A stretch of DNA of 64,000 nt from Stomoxys calcitrans (lineage: Eukaryota; Arthropoda; Insecta; Diptera; Muscidae): assembly GCF_963082655.1 (NCBI RefSeq), contig NC_081554.1, positions 95,300,245 through 95,364,244 of the forward strand, written 5' to 3'. The translations under genes were made by a program, and so were the position numbers. The notes beneath the pieces are model-generated. The model was not told the DNA's origin and ran no database searches. It saw only the letters and a program-made list of their open reading frames with translations. Positions 54,188-64,000 of the stretch are shown here, in pieces. Numbering within the stretch: the first letter of the stretch is position 1; every line of letters starts with the position of its first letter.

Positions 54188-55657
54188 ATACCCTCCACCA
54201 TAAGATGGGGGGTATACTAATTTCGTCATTCTGATTGTAACTACTCGAAATATTCGTCTGAGACCCCATAAAGTATATATATTCTTGATCGTCGTGAAAT
54301 TTTATGTCGATCTAGCCATGTCCGTCCGTCTGTCCGTCCGTCCGTCCGGCTATCTGTCGAAAGCACGCTAACTTCCGAAGGAGTAAAGCTAGCCGCTTGA
54401 AATTTTGCACAAATACTTCTTATTAGTGTAGGTCGTTTGGTATTGTAAATGGGCCATATCGGTCTATGTTTTGATATAGCTGCCATATAAACCGATCTTG
54501 GGTCTTGACTTCTTGAGCCTGTAGAGTGCGCAATTCTTATCCGATTGGGATGAAATTTTGCACGACGTGTTTTGTTATGATATCCAACAACTGTGCCAAG
54601 TATGGTTCAAATCGGTTCATAACCTGATGTAGCTGCCATATAAACCGATCTTGGGTCTTGACTTCTTGAGCCTCTAGAGTGCGCAATTCTTATCCGATTG
54701 GAATGAAATTTTGCACGACGTGTTTTGTTATTATATCCAACAACTGTGCCAAGTATGGTTCAAATCGGTCTATAACCTGATATAGCTGCCATATAAACCG
54801 ATCTGGGGTCTTGACTTCTTGAGCCTCTATAGTGCGCAATTCTTATCCGATTGGAATGAAATTTTGCACGACGTGTTTTGTTACGATATCCAACAACTGT
54901 GCCAAGTATGGTTCAAATCAGTCCATAACCTTATATAGCTGTCATATAAACCGATCTTGGGTCTTGACTTCTTGAGCCTCTAGAGGGCGCAATTCTTATC
55001 CAATTTTGGCACGTAGTATTTTGTTATGATATCCAACAACTGTGCCAAATATGTTTTAAATCGGTTCATAACCTGATATAGCTGTCTTATAAACAGATCT
55101 GGGGACTTGACTTCTTGAACTTCTAGAGGGCTCAATTTCTATCAGATTTGGTTGAAATTTCGCAAGACGTTTTTTATTGTTACTTTCAACAACTATATCA
55201 AATAAAGTACAAGTCGGTTCATAACCTGATATAGCTGCCATATAAATCGATCTGGGATCTTGACTTCTTGAGCCTCTAGAGGTCGCAATTATTATCCGAT
55301 TTGCATGACATTTTGTATGGATTCTCTCATGACCATACGTGTTTATTATGGTCTGAATCGGTCTATAGACCGATACAGCTCCCATATAAATCGATCTCTC
55401 TATTTTACTTCTTTAGCCCACAAAGGGCGCAATTCTTATTCGAATTGGCTGACATTTTACGTAGGTCTCCAACATATAATTTAATTGCGGTCCCAACCGG
55501 ACCATATCTTGATATCGCTCTAATAGCAGAGCAAATCTTTTCTTATATCCTTTTTTTTGCCTAAGAAGAGATGCCGGAAAAAGAACTCGACAAATGCGAT
55601 CCATGGTGGAGGGTATATATGATTCGGCCCGGCCGAACTTAGCACGCTTTTACTTGT
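54188..55657 (-). repeat. element C7, long (about six monomers)
   Basis: Left hairpin TATACCCTCCACC/GGGGGGTATA, then a GTCCGTCTGTCCGTCCGTCC run. Monomer starts lie near 54481, 54635, 54787, 54940, 55085 and 55235 (spacing 152-154 bp where regular). Right head TTCGGCCCGGCCGAA, CGCTTTTACTTGTT. The right 780 bp is almost repeated at 57222-57997. The matching site in the left duplication copy (16727) is empty. Confidence 0.9.
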
Positions 55658-56025
55658 TATTAATGTATTGTTATTAGCGTAAAACAATTCATCAATCTTG
55701 AATGAAAATATTAATGTATTTAAAAGTTCATAACTTCAACCATATGCAGAACGATGTGCAAGGTCGTTTAATTGCGAATTGCATGGTTGAAAATATTTTT
55801 TTTGTTTATAAAGTACTTATTCACAGTAGTAATTCGAAGTCTAACTTGTTTAAACTCTTATCGAATAAAAAAAATTTATTTCGGCGATGCATTTTGACTC
55901 GGTTTTTATTAAAATATTCATAATATTCTTATTTAAAAAAATTTCTTTTGACAAAGCTTTGGTTTCATCACAAAATATTCAAAATATAAATGTTTGTAAG
56001 TTAAGTACATCGCAACCAATTTCTT
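55658..56025. repeat. segmental duplication block 3b, right copy
   Basis: 55700-56020 pairs with 16780-17075 (GTTCATAACTTC, CATAATATTCTTAT, TCACAAAATATTCAAAATAT). Confidence 0.8.
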
Positions 56026-56100
56026 TTTCGAGCATGACTTTTTGGTACATGGCTTTTGGTATTATTTTTGTCAGTGTTTTAAAGTGTTACAGTACAACTG

Positions 56101-56232
56101 TGGATACCACCTTAGCGCAGAGGTTAGCATTTTCGTCTATGACGCTGAACGACTGGGTTCGAATGCTGGCGAGAACATCAGAAAAATGTTCCTCCTAATG
56201 CTGATGACATTTGTGAGGAACACTGCCATTTG
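56101..56232 (+). mobile_element. SINE-1, 5' half, interrupted by element C8
   Basis: Head TTAGCGCAGAGGTTAGCAT, GGGTTCGAATGC, GAGAACATCAGAAAAATG, then a short deletion and GATGACATTTGTGAGGAAC. It breaks at CATTTG and resumes at 57026. Confidence 0.82.
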
Positions 56233-57025
56233 AAACAAGTAAAACCGTGCTAAGTTCGGTCGGGCCGAATCTTATATACCCTCCACCATGGTTCGCATTG
56301 GTCAAGTTTGTTAAATGACTTTTTCAATATATATATGAGCTATATCAATTTATTGACCGATATGGACCGTACTCGTCATGGCTTTTAGAAGTCATAGAAA
56401 AATATCACCTCCAAAATTTCCCTCCAGTGGCTCAGAGTGTCAAATTGGAAGATCTGTTAATATGGCAGCTATATCCGATTGTCAACCAATTTAGAACATA
56501 CTTGGCACAGTTATTTGAAGTCATACCAAAGCGACATATGCAAAACTTCAACCAAATCGGATAAGAAATTCACGCTCTAGAAGCTCAAGATGTCTAATCA
56601 GGAGATCGGTTTATATGGCGACTATATCTGGTTATGAACCGATTTAGACCATACTTAACATAGTTGTTGGAAGTTATTTGTGCAAAATTTTAGCCAAATC
56701 GGACAAGATTCGCACCCTCTAGAAGCTCAAAAAGTCAAGACCCAAGATGGGTTTATTTGGCAGCTATATCAAAACATGGACGGATTTGGCCAATTTACAA
56801 TCCCAACCGACCTACACTAATAATAAGTATCTGTACAAAATTACAAGCCCCAAAACTCCTTCGAAAGTTAGCGTGTTTTCGACATACAGACGGACGAAAA
56901 TGGTTAGATCGACTTAAATGTCATGACGATAAAGAAAATATATTACAATATTTATGGGGTCGAGGTGTTACAAACAGAATGACGAAATTATTATACCCCC
57001 ATCCTATGGTGGAGGGTATAAAAAC
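56233..57025 (+). repeat. element C8, inserted in SINE-1
   Basis: Head AAACAAGTAAAACCGTGCTAAG, TTCGGTCGGGCCGAA, CCATGGTTCGCATTGG. Then monomers, CATACAGACGGACGAAAATGG and the CCCATCC/GGTGGAGGG end hairpin. Its position in the SINE equals that of B3 at 25.96 kb. Confidence 0.85.
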
Positions 57026-57205
57026 GGTATGACAACCATGTAAAAACTTCTCCCCAAAGATGCGTCGCACTGCGGCACGCCGTTCAACTCGACATTATAA
57101 AGGAGGCCCTTATCATTGATCTAAAACTTAAATCGGACAGCACCCATTGATATGTGAGAAGTTTGCCCCGGTTCCCTAATGAAATATTTATTGGCAAATT
57201 TGCAT
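57026..57205 (+). mobile_element. SINE-1, 3' half
   Basis: GGTATGACAACCATG, GTCGCACTGCGGCACGCCG, CCCATTGATATGTGAGAAG, tail AAATATTTATTGGCAAATTT. Confidence 0.8.
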
Positions 57206-57221
57206 TTTTACAATACAATTG

Positions 57222-57997
57222 TTACGATATCCAACAACTGTGCCAAGTATGGTTCAAATCGGTAAATAACCTTATATAGCTGTCATATAAACCGATCTTG
57301 GGTCTTGACTTCTTGAGCCTCTAGAGGGCGCAATTCTTATCCAATTTGAATAAATTTTGGCACGTAGTATTTTGTTATGATATCCAACAACTGTGCCAAA
57401 TATGTTTTAAATCGGTTCATAACCTGATATAGCTGGCTTATAAACAGATCTGGGGACTTGACTTCTTGAACTTCTAGAGGGCTCAATTTCTATCAGATTT
57501 GGTTGAAATTTCGCAAGACGTTTTTTATTGTTACTTTCAACAACTATATCAAATAAAGTACAAGTCGGTTCATAACCTGATATAGCTGCCATATAAATCG
57601 ATCTGGGATCTTGACTTCTTGAGCCTCTAGAGGTCGCAATTATTATCCGATTTGCATGAAATTTTGTACGACCATACGTGTTTATTATGGTCTGAATCGG
57701 TCTATAGGCCGATACAGCTCCCATATAAATCGATCTCTCTATTTTACTTCTTTAGCCCACAAAGGGCGCAATTCTTGTTCGAATTGGCTGACATTTTACG
57801 TAGGTCTCCAACATATAATTTAATTGCGGTCCAAACCGGACCATATCTTGATATCGCTCTAATAGCAGAGCAAATCTTTTCTTATATCCTTTTTTTTTGC
57901 CTAAGAAGAGATGCCGGAAAAAGAACTCGACAAATGCGATCCATGGCGGAGGGTATATAAGATTCGGCCCGGCCGAACTTAGCACGCTTTTACTTGT
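57222..57997 (-). repeat. element C9, near-identical to the head half of C7
   Basis: Begins GTTACGATATCCAACAACTG and follows 54881-55657 with few changes up to the TTCGGCCCGGCCGAA head. It lacks the core end. Shared private variants indicate a recent common source. Confidence 0.88.
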
Positions 57998-58211
57998 TTT
58001 CAAATACGATCGTGATTGAAATTTTTCCAATTCTCAGTTAAAATTGAACTTCTACACAACAATTATTAATACTTTTACAAAACTATTAATGATATTACAA
58101 AAACTGTGATTGATATTATCATTTTCGTGGACTAAATAAAGTAAGGAACATATGTTGTTGCTACGTCCATGATTAAATCTTACATCACCGAAGGTCTTGT
58201 TACGCTGGGCA

Positions 58212-58975
58212 TCAGCCTTAGGTTAGGTTAGATTTGAATGACAGTCTGCCATCAGACTCACTTAGACGTTTTCGTGCATTGTGAAACCACAGGAGGTGTT
58301 ATCCATCCAGATCGCCTTAAAAAGCGCAATAACTTGCGAATGTTCACATCCGCTAAATCAGATAGGTTCTCAGAGAAATGAGAACTCAAAGTGAAACTCC
58401 TTCTGTTCTACAGTCTCTTCTTTTTTGATGTCCTCACAGCTTCTGCAAAAGTCGTTGCTGGCAACCTTCAGGCTGTCAGCATGTTTTCCGATTAGACAGT
58501 GACCTGTCATGACGGACACAATGACTGAGACGTCTGTTCTAGCCAATGGCAGCAAAGCGGTAGACCTCTTCAAGTCTAGATTAGGCCACATAGTTATTGA
58601 ATACTCACAGCCACCTCTTTGTAATCATCTATTGTTCTCCTTAGGGTCTGGTTCTGAAAACTTAGCTTGCATGTCGCTAGAGGCATACCCACAGATTTCA
58701 GTTTCCCTGGAATGTGAAAGGTTATTCCTAGTCTCACAAGCTCATCCGCTTTACAATTCCCTGGGTTATCTCTGTGGCCCGGCACCCAGAACAAATAAAT
58801 TTTTAACTGTTCAGCCATCTTGTTGAGAGATCTGCGACAGTTGAGGGCGGATTTTGTGCTCAGAAATACTTTCTCCATGGATTTAATGGCTGCCTGGCTG
58901 TCTGAGAAAATATTTATATCAGTTGTCGGAATGACGTTATATCTTAGTCCGGTATAATTCGATACGCCCTAAAGT
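58212..58975 (-). pseudogene. LINE-I2: RNase H and C-terminal region with 3' tail
   Basis: The - strand reads SALNCRRSLNKMAEQLKIYL, FWVPGHRDNPGNCKADELV (RNase H end), MPLATCKLSFQNQTLRRTID, then MWPNLDLKRSTALLPLARTD, VSVMTGHCLIGKHADSLKVA and FCRSCEDIKKEETVEQ, and decays. A frame change lies between the RNase H and C-terminal parts. The 3' end (TAACCTAACCTAA) is at 58225-58240. Confidence 0.8.
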
Positions 58976-59004
58976 GGGGTTTTAAAAATAATTACATTAT
59001 ATTC

Positions 59005-59330
59005 AGGAGGCCACCGTAGCGCAGAGGTTAGCATGTCCGCCTATGACGCTGAACGCCTGTGTTCGAATCCTGACAGACCATCGGAAAAAATTGTCTGCGG
59101 TGGTTTTCCCCTCCTAATGCTGGCAACATTTGTGAGGTACGATTCCATGTAAAACTTCTCTCCAAAGATGTGTCGCACTGCGGCACGCCGTTCGGACTCG
59201 GCTATAAAAAGGAGGCCCTTTATCATTGGGTTAAAAAAAAAAACATGAATCGGACTGCACTCATTGATATGTGAAGAGTTTGCCCCTGTTCCTTAGTGGA
59301 ATGTTCAAGGGCAAAATTTGCATTTCCATT
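59005..59330 (+). mobile_element. SINE-1, full length, with a perfect 13-bp target duplication
   Basis: TTACATTATATTC flanks it exactly on both sides (58992-59004 and 59331-59343). Head CACCGTAGCGCAGAGGTTAG, GTTCGAATCC, full body, tail ATGTTCAAGGGCAAAATTTG. The perfect duplication suggests a younger insertion than the others here. Confidence 0.94.
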
Positions 59331-59343
59331 TTACATTATATTC

Positions 59344-60085
59344 TTTGTTTATAGTATTTGTTATTGACTTTCAAATAAATGTCTAAAAAGTAAAATAACC
59401 GTGTATAGGGTGGGTCCCTATCAGAGATCTGCAGCGGTCGAACGCAACTAATGCCTCAACGCATCATGTTTTAATTTTGAATGGCTCAAACAGAATATTT
59501 CTATGTATTGAAAACAACCCTACTTGAATGAACACACAAACACATGACGTTTCAGGTGGTGGGTTTTTTTGTGTGTAACCGCATGTTGCTTATGAGTGGC
59601 GTTGATTTTGCTTTTTTGCCTTTATGGATGTCGAGTATATGATTCTGAGTGGAAGTTAAAAAAATAATGAAACATCCAAACCAACGCAAAATTGTCATAA
59701 AATCTTATTTTGCATGTACTCGTAAGAGGGTGAAGTATTGTTACCGTTGTGCGACTAATGTCGGAATTTCCAACCTTTTGAGAGTCAAATTACATTTAGT
59801 TTAACCTTTTAAAACTGACAAATTCTCTGTGCTACTTCCTGCAAAAGTGCAACTTACGAATTCTTACAAGATCCTGTCTACTATTTTTTGTTTTTTTTTT
59901 TTTTTTTTAATTTTTTTAATCGAATTTTTATGGGACCTTATCAAAAATCTGAACGGTAACCCCGTTTTAAACTATCAACAGAACTACCAAGATACCAATT
60001 TACCATCCGTTACGTGTTGACATCCATTTTTTTTTTTTTTTTTTGAGTATAACGCAAATCAAAAAAATGACATTGCTTGCAGTTC
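59344..60085. other. unassigned, no gene seen
   Basis: Includes long T runs (59890-59920, 60028-60043). A 63-codon frame at 59829-60020 crosses a poly-T and is unsupported. Confidence 0.5.
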
Positions 60086-60241
60086 TCTGGCCCCTATAAA
60101 CACCCATAAAAAATTGATACCAAACGTGCTTATTTCAGTACCATACGGTATTGATAGTAAAGTCTGACCCCTATAAACACCCATAAAAAAATTGATACCA
60201 AGCGTGCTTATTTCAGTACCATACGGTATTGATAGTAAAGT
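60086..60241. repeat. 78-bp tandem duplication (two units)
   Basis: Units 60086-60163 and 60164-60241 share CCCCTATAAACACCCATAAA, CGTGCTTATTTCAGTACC and GGTATTGATAGTAAAGT and differ at very few bases. A second, smaller duplication (GATGATATATAAAATGAT) lies at 60278-60322. Confidence 0.9.
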
Positions 60242-60482
60242 AACACCATATGGCATCAAAGCATGCTGCATAGTATGGATGATATATAAAATGATTATTA
60301 AATAGATGATATATAAAATGATCGTTTGGTACTAGCCTTATTTATCAACCGGTATTGCTGTTAATACCAATCTGTTATTGGTATTTGTATCAAATTGTTT
60401 TAATCCCACTCTTGTTATCACTTGAATATTCCACACCCAATGAACCAAAATAAAAAATTCATTGATCAATAATTAGTTTCTA

Positions 60483-60742
60483 CGGGCTAGCGGAGATCCG
60501 AGCGGTCACGGAATGAGTGAGGTGGTATGGTGACCATCAGCGCAATACCCACCAGGACGGTAGTGTTAGAAGGAGATTCGGTATCACAACGGGACACATT
60601 CGACTACAAGCTCACTTATGCAATATCGGTACGGCAAGTGATAGTAGATAGATAGGTGTAAGGCTTGTGGGGAGGGTGATGAGGATTTGAAGTATTTCCT
60701 ATGTCACTGCCCGGCGACTAACAGACACCGGCACTTTTAGAT
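60483..60742 (+). pseudogene. LINE-I1 C-terminal fragment
   Basis: GGGCTAGCGGAGATCCGAGC, GGTATCACAACGGGACACAT, CTACAAGCTCACTTATGCAA and CATGTCACTGCCCGG-like text match the post-RNase H region at 16090-16260 and the - strand copy at 17.9 kb. Cut by a B-type element on the right. Confidence 0.65.
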
Positions 60743-61324
60743 ATAATTTCCATATAAACCGATCTCCCGATATGACATCTTGAGCCCTTGGAAGCTGCAA
60801 TTTTTGGCTTCCAACAACTGTGCTAAGTACAATCTAAATCGGTCTATAACGTGATATATACCTCATATAAACCGACCTCCCAATTTCACGTCTGGAGCCT
60901 CCGAAAGCCTCAATATTTGTCCGATTTGGCTAAAATTTTGCATAAAGTGTTCTGTTACAACTTCCAATAACTTTGATAAGTATGGTCCAAATAGGTCTTT
61001 AAACTGATATAGCTCCCATATTAACCGAGCTGCCGATTAGACGATTGCGCTGAAATTTAGCACTGGGTGTTTTTCGTGACTTCCTAAAACTGTGCTAAAT
61101 ACGGTCCAAATCGGTCTTTAATCTAACAAAGCTCCCATATAAACCGATCTATTTATTATCCTTGTTTGGTTCCTAAAAACTTTAATTATTGCCTGGTTTA
61201 GCAGAATTTTGGCATGTAGAATAAAATTATTAAAACTAAATTTATTTTCTATAAATTTTTAGCAGAATTCATGGTGGTTTCCCAAGTTTCAGCCCGGGCG
61301 AACTTAGCACTTTTTTGCTTGTTT
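60743..61324 (-). repeat. element B6, end-truncated
   Basis: Three monomers (ATAAACCGATCTCCCGAT, CTTCCAACAACTGTG, AAACTGATATAGCTCCCAT) and the reverse-complemented head TTTCAGCCCGGGCGAACTTAG, TTTGCTTGTT. Its own core end is lost. Confidence 0.78.
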
Positions 61325-61619
61325 CATATTATTTTGTTGATATTTATATTTATTATAATAACAAAAAAATTACAAAATATAATGCCACACCGTGACCAAA
61401 CTCGATTCTATGTACTTTGCAATTGATTCCATATTCTTTAATTCTCCTTCCTCCTCCTTCTGGCCTGGTATTTAATTTATACCAAATGGTATTAAAGGTA
61501 TTTGCCAATAACACGACTAAAATAATAACAGCCTATATTGCCAAAGTACCGTGCTTTGCGTACCTTTCATTTCATTCCCATATTGTGTTTTTTTTGGGGT
61601 AAGGGGGGAGAGTCCGCTC

Positions 61620-61765
61620 TCCTTCCAATATTAAAAAAAATTATATAGCCTATAAATCCTTCCGACAAAATCTATGAAAAGTTTAAGTTTAAATTGGTTC
61701 AGCCGTTTTCGATTCTAGACGGAACAAACAATCAAACAACCTAAATTCTATATAAAAGACTTGTA
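61620..61765. repeat. dispersed insect repeat fragment
   Basis: AAATTGGTTCAGCCGTTTTC, GACGGAACAAACAATCAAAC and TATATAAAAGA resemble a phrase common at ends of insect transposons. 61325-61619 and 61766-62020 around it are unassigned. Confidence 0.35.
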
Positions 61766-62020
61766 CAAGGCTTCATTAGGGTGTACCCAGACCCACCGGG
61801 CCAGTTATTATCCTCATATTATTATTATATCATAATATCAAACTTGGTTTGTCTGTGTTATTTCCGTTCCGTAAAAACCAAAAATGGTGGTGAGTTCTTC
61901 AGGTTCTGTCCGTTCGTAACTTTTTTCTTTCTTATTATTCTTTTTTTACACCATGTTGAAGAAAACAAATAGTTGTAACCAAATTCTTTCAACTGGAAAC
62001 ATATATGTATGTATTTTCAG

Positions 62021-62170
62021 TATTCATTAATGAGCTTGATAACTATGTGGCATCCAAGGCAGTTGATATTGTTCAAACTTATCTGGAGAAAAATTCAAAT
62101 TATGGATTAACATTGCGAATTGACAAAGTCGAAGCAAATAAAACAGATGCGAAGGGCCTGCTGGAATCAA
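62021..62170 (+). CDS. Ir25a: Ir25a-like copy 2, exon 1
   Basis: Follows TGTATTTTCAG, the same acceptor as copy 1. The sequence upstream is unlike copy 1, so the upstream match ends at or near this exon boundary. Confidence 0.85.
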
Positions 62171-62706
62171 GTAAGACGCCAGATCGTTCCTATCTTTTTT
62201 TACTGTATCTCAAAACTATTCTCCACTTCAAGTGTGTGCAAAATATGGCGATAGTATTGAAAAGAATCAACTACCACATGTGATATTTGATTCGACAAAG
62301 TTTGGTTTGGCATCGGATACGGTCAAATCCTTTGCCATTGCGCTGGGATTACCCACTGTAAGTGCATCATGTGGTCATGATGGTGATCTCAGACAATGGT
62401 CCAATATGGATGAGGATAAACAGAATTATTTGCTACAAGTTATGCCACCTATCGATATTATCCCCGAAGTTATCCGCAGTATTGTGCAAAAATTGCATGT
62501 CACCAATGTCGCTATATTGTACGATGAAACCTTTGTAATGGATCACAAATATAAATCGCTATTGCGAAACATGCAGACTAAACATGTGATCACATCTGTC
62601 GCTAAGGACGATAGTAAACGAAAAAAACAAATTGAACGCTTGCGAAAATTGAATATAACTAATTTCTTTATTTTGGGCAATTTGTCAACGATAAATCTTA
62701 TATTGG
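62021..62706 (+). CDS. Ir25a: Ir25a-like copy 2, exons 1-2 only (rest not in window)
   Basis: Exon 1 (62021-62170) and exon 2 (62233-62706) are joined by a 62-bp intron with the same phases and near-identical splice sites as copy 1. Compared with copy 1 I count 2 amino-acid changes in exon 1 (V/I, A/T) and 9 in exon 2, about 95 percent identity over some 207 residues, with no stop or shift. In exon 2 NFFIL agrees with the Drosophila sequence I recall where copy 1 has NVFIL. No exon 3 follows before 64000, so it may be a full gene continuing beyond the window, a partial duplicate, or an allele misplaced by assembly. Confidence 0.88.
62233..62706 (+). CDS. Ir25a: Ir25a-like copy 2, exon 2
   Basis: Open throughout; donor G|GTAAGT as in copy 1. 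KRKKQIERLRKLNITNFFIL contains four of the nine differences from copy 1. Confidence 0.9.
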
Positions 62707-62935
62707 GTAAGTAATTTTTTATTTAATTTGGTTAATATCAAAAAAAAATCAAACTGTTTTCAATGGCAATTGCCACCTTATCAATAACGAAATATTTAAA
62801 TTATTTCATCTACACTCAATGAAATTTTTTGTAGGCACAGCAAAATAACTATTCTATAACAGCAACACTTTCGATGAAAAGCAAAAAGTTATTAAAGTCT
62901 GGTAAAACCGCAAACGTAATTTGCAGACTGCAATC
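62707..62935. repeat. start of intron 2, copy 2 (duplication block)
   Basis: Shares AAACTGTTTTCAATGGCAAT and TGCC(A/G)CCTTAT with 25580-25606, and ACTATTCTATAACAGC with 28369-28384. It shows the intron without the 2.7-kb repeat cluster. Confidence 0.8.
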
Positions 62936-63018
62936 AAACACATTTGTACATTTTGGTTCATTAGGATAACACAAAAACAAGAGAAGAACTATCTCTTAGT
63001 TCCTAGCGTTGATGAAGA

Positions 63019-63115
63019 AAGATCTTGTAACTTGCGAATGTTCACATCCTCTAACTCAGACAAGTCTACAACCTAAAGTGGAACTCGTTTTGCTTACCAG
63101 TGCGGCTTAGTGACT
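63019..63115 (-). pseudogene. LINE-I2 C-terminal fragment
   Basis: CTTGCGAATGTTCACATCC, AACTCAGA and AAAGTGGAACTC match 58335-58400. Confidence 0.55.
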
Positions 63116-63540
63116 TATCGTCCCGAAAAATACAGCTGTTTATTTATTTACCGATTGCTGCATAATATTAGGTGTGTTCGCGTACTTATCCAGTAACAAT
63201 CAAATGCCAGGAAAAACTGGCAGAAGAGTAAGAAACTTCTTCTGAAGAAAAAAAAACCTCCAGTTAAAATTGAAACCACTCCTTCACAAAACTCTCCACA
63301 TTTTTTTCGCTCTCACCCTCTCTCTTTCTAGAAAACGATCAAATATCCTTAAAAGTTTGTGCAAATTTTTGAGCACACGAAATCTCTAATTGCTGCATAA
63401 TGTTGCCATATTTTCTAAATTACCATAAAAGTGTACGATAAAACCAAATTTTTTAACAGGCGGTTTATCCCTACTACAAATTAATGTTCCGGTCAACAAG
63501 AGCTTTTTTCTATGAGAAAACTGCTCTGAGTCTTTCCTAA
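63116..63540. other. unassigned
   Basis: No gene or repeat recognised. Confidence 0.45.
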
Positions 63541-63544
63541 TAGA

Positions 63545-64000
63545 TAGGAAACTGGCATAAAGGACACGTTGTAGCGTTCATAGCCTCCAATCTGTGACAA
63601 TGTATCATCCGTTAACCTTATCTCGAAGCATTAGCTTGCATGTTGCTGGATGCATATTCACAGATTTCACAATTCCCTTAAATATCTATGTGACCCGGCA
63701 CCTAGAGTAGGTGAACTTTAAATTGTCTAGCCATCTAATTAAAGCGTCTGCGACGATTTTGGATTCAGAAATACGTTCTTCAGAGATTTTATGGCTGTCT
63801 GAGAAAACATTTATGCCCAGAATCGACGACGCTCTGTGGAGACATTATATAATAGCCAATCTATCACTTATTCAGTTGCAGCGATTTCCCAATCGCGTGG
63901 TGCCCTTGTGGCTTTCGCCCTGTTGAAAAGTTTTCAACAGTTCTTCCTTCATCCAACCAATTCTGAGATATACCATGGCGGTCGCTGTTTGCCCCTTGGT
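63545..64000 (-). pseudogene. LINE-I2 RNase H fragment, running off the window
   Basis: AAGCATTAGCTTGCATGTTG, ATTCACAGATTTC, CTATGTGACCCGGCACC and TTTATGGCTGTCTGAGAAAA match the - strand copy at 58660-58915, where they lie in the RNase H domain. The + strand frame at 63711-63926 is a shadow. Confidence 0.65.

Noticed and set aside
55056..55385. Protein-like frames with YMAAISGY repeats, also at 12.3, 42.0, 53.3 and 57.4 kb
   Set aside because: They arise from monomers of elements A-C in any orientation lacking stops; no domain and no codon-level conservation is apparent.
54481..55400. Regularly spaced repeats resembling a CRISPR array
   Set aside because: Monomers are about 152 bp and wholly repeated, without short repeats and unique spacers, in a eukaryotic transposable element.

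Overview
The window is repeat-dense nuclear DNA from a higher fly. It has short (57-71 bp) and long (up to 8.7 kb) GT-AG introns, a gene closely resembling Drosophila Ir25a, and fly-type mobile elements. A calyptrate (muscoid) fly is my best guess, by inference only. No prokaryotic, organellar or viral gene was recognised.

The one clear protein-coding gene is an Ir25a-like ionotropic receptor (chemosensory co-receptor) on the + strand. Eight exons run from 24825 to 44229. They encode an amino-terminal domain, ligand-binding lobe S1, TM1, pore, TM3, lobe S2 and TM4. The signal-peptide exon was not found. Introns 2 and 4 (6.6 and 8.7 kb) are packed with mobile elements. At 62021-62706 the first two exons recur with open frames and intact splice sites, and the window ends before any further exon. 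Unique blocks 5' of the two copies (about 10.5-17.1 kb and 52.4-56.0 kb) also match in the same order and orientation. The window therefore holds the left part of a direct segmental duplication, or two haplotypes placed in tandem by an assembler.

Nearly everything else is repeats. Names used below: (1) elements A-E, 0.6-1.5 kb, built from about 150-bp monomers. In A-C one end has a TTCGGCC/GGCCGAA hairpin next to AACAAGTAAAA, and the other end has a TATACCC/GGGTATA hairpin beside GTCC/GTCT runs and a GATCAAGAATATATA core. They resemble mini-me / DINE-1 (Helentron-associated) elements. (2) SINE-1, about 320 bp, with a tRNA-like head, and SINE-2, a second tRNA-headed family. (3) LINE-R, an RTE-like non-LTR element with endonuclease and YADD reverse transcriptase, all copies broken. 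(4) LINE-I1 and LINE-I2, non-LTR elements with RNase H and a C-terminal CCHC-like motif, all broken. (5) Tc1/mariner-type remnants and MITEs.

Layout: 0-10.5 kb repeats; 10.5-17.1 kb duplicated block interrupted by elements; 17.1-24.8 kb repeats; 24.8-44.2 kb Ir25a copy 1; 44.2-52.4 kb 3' flank and repeats; 52.4-56.0 kb second copy of the duplicated block; 56.0-62.0 kb repeats; 62.0-62.7 kb Ir25a copy 2, exons 1-2; 62.7-64 kb repeats. Most short open frames elsewhere are translations of repeats. No computation was run. Homology calls rest on reading translations and on recognising known families; edges of degenerate repeats are approximate.
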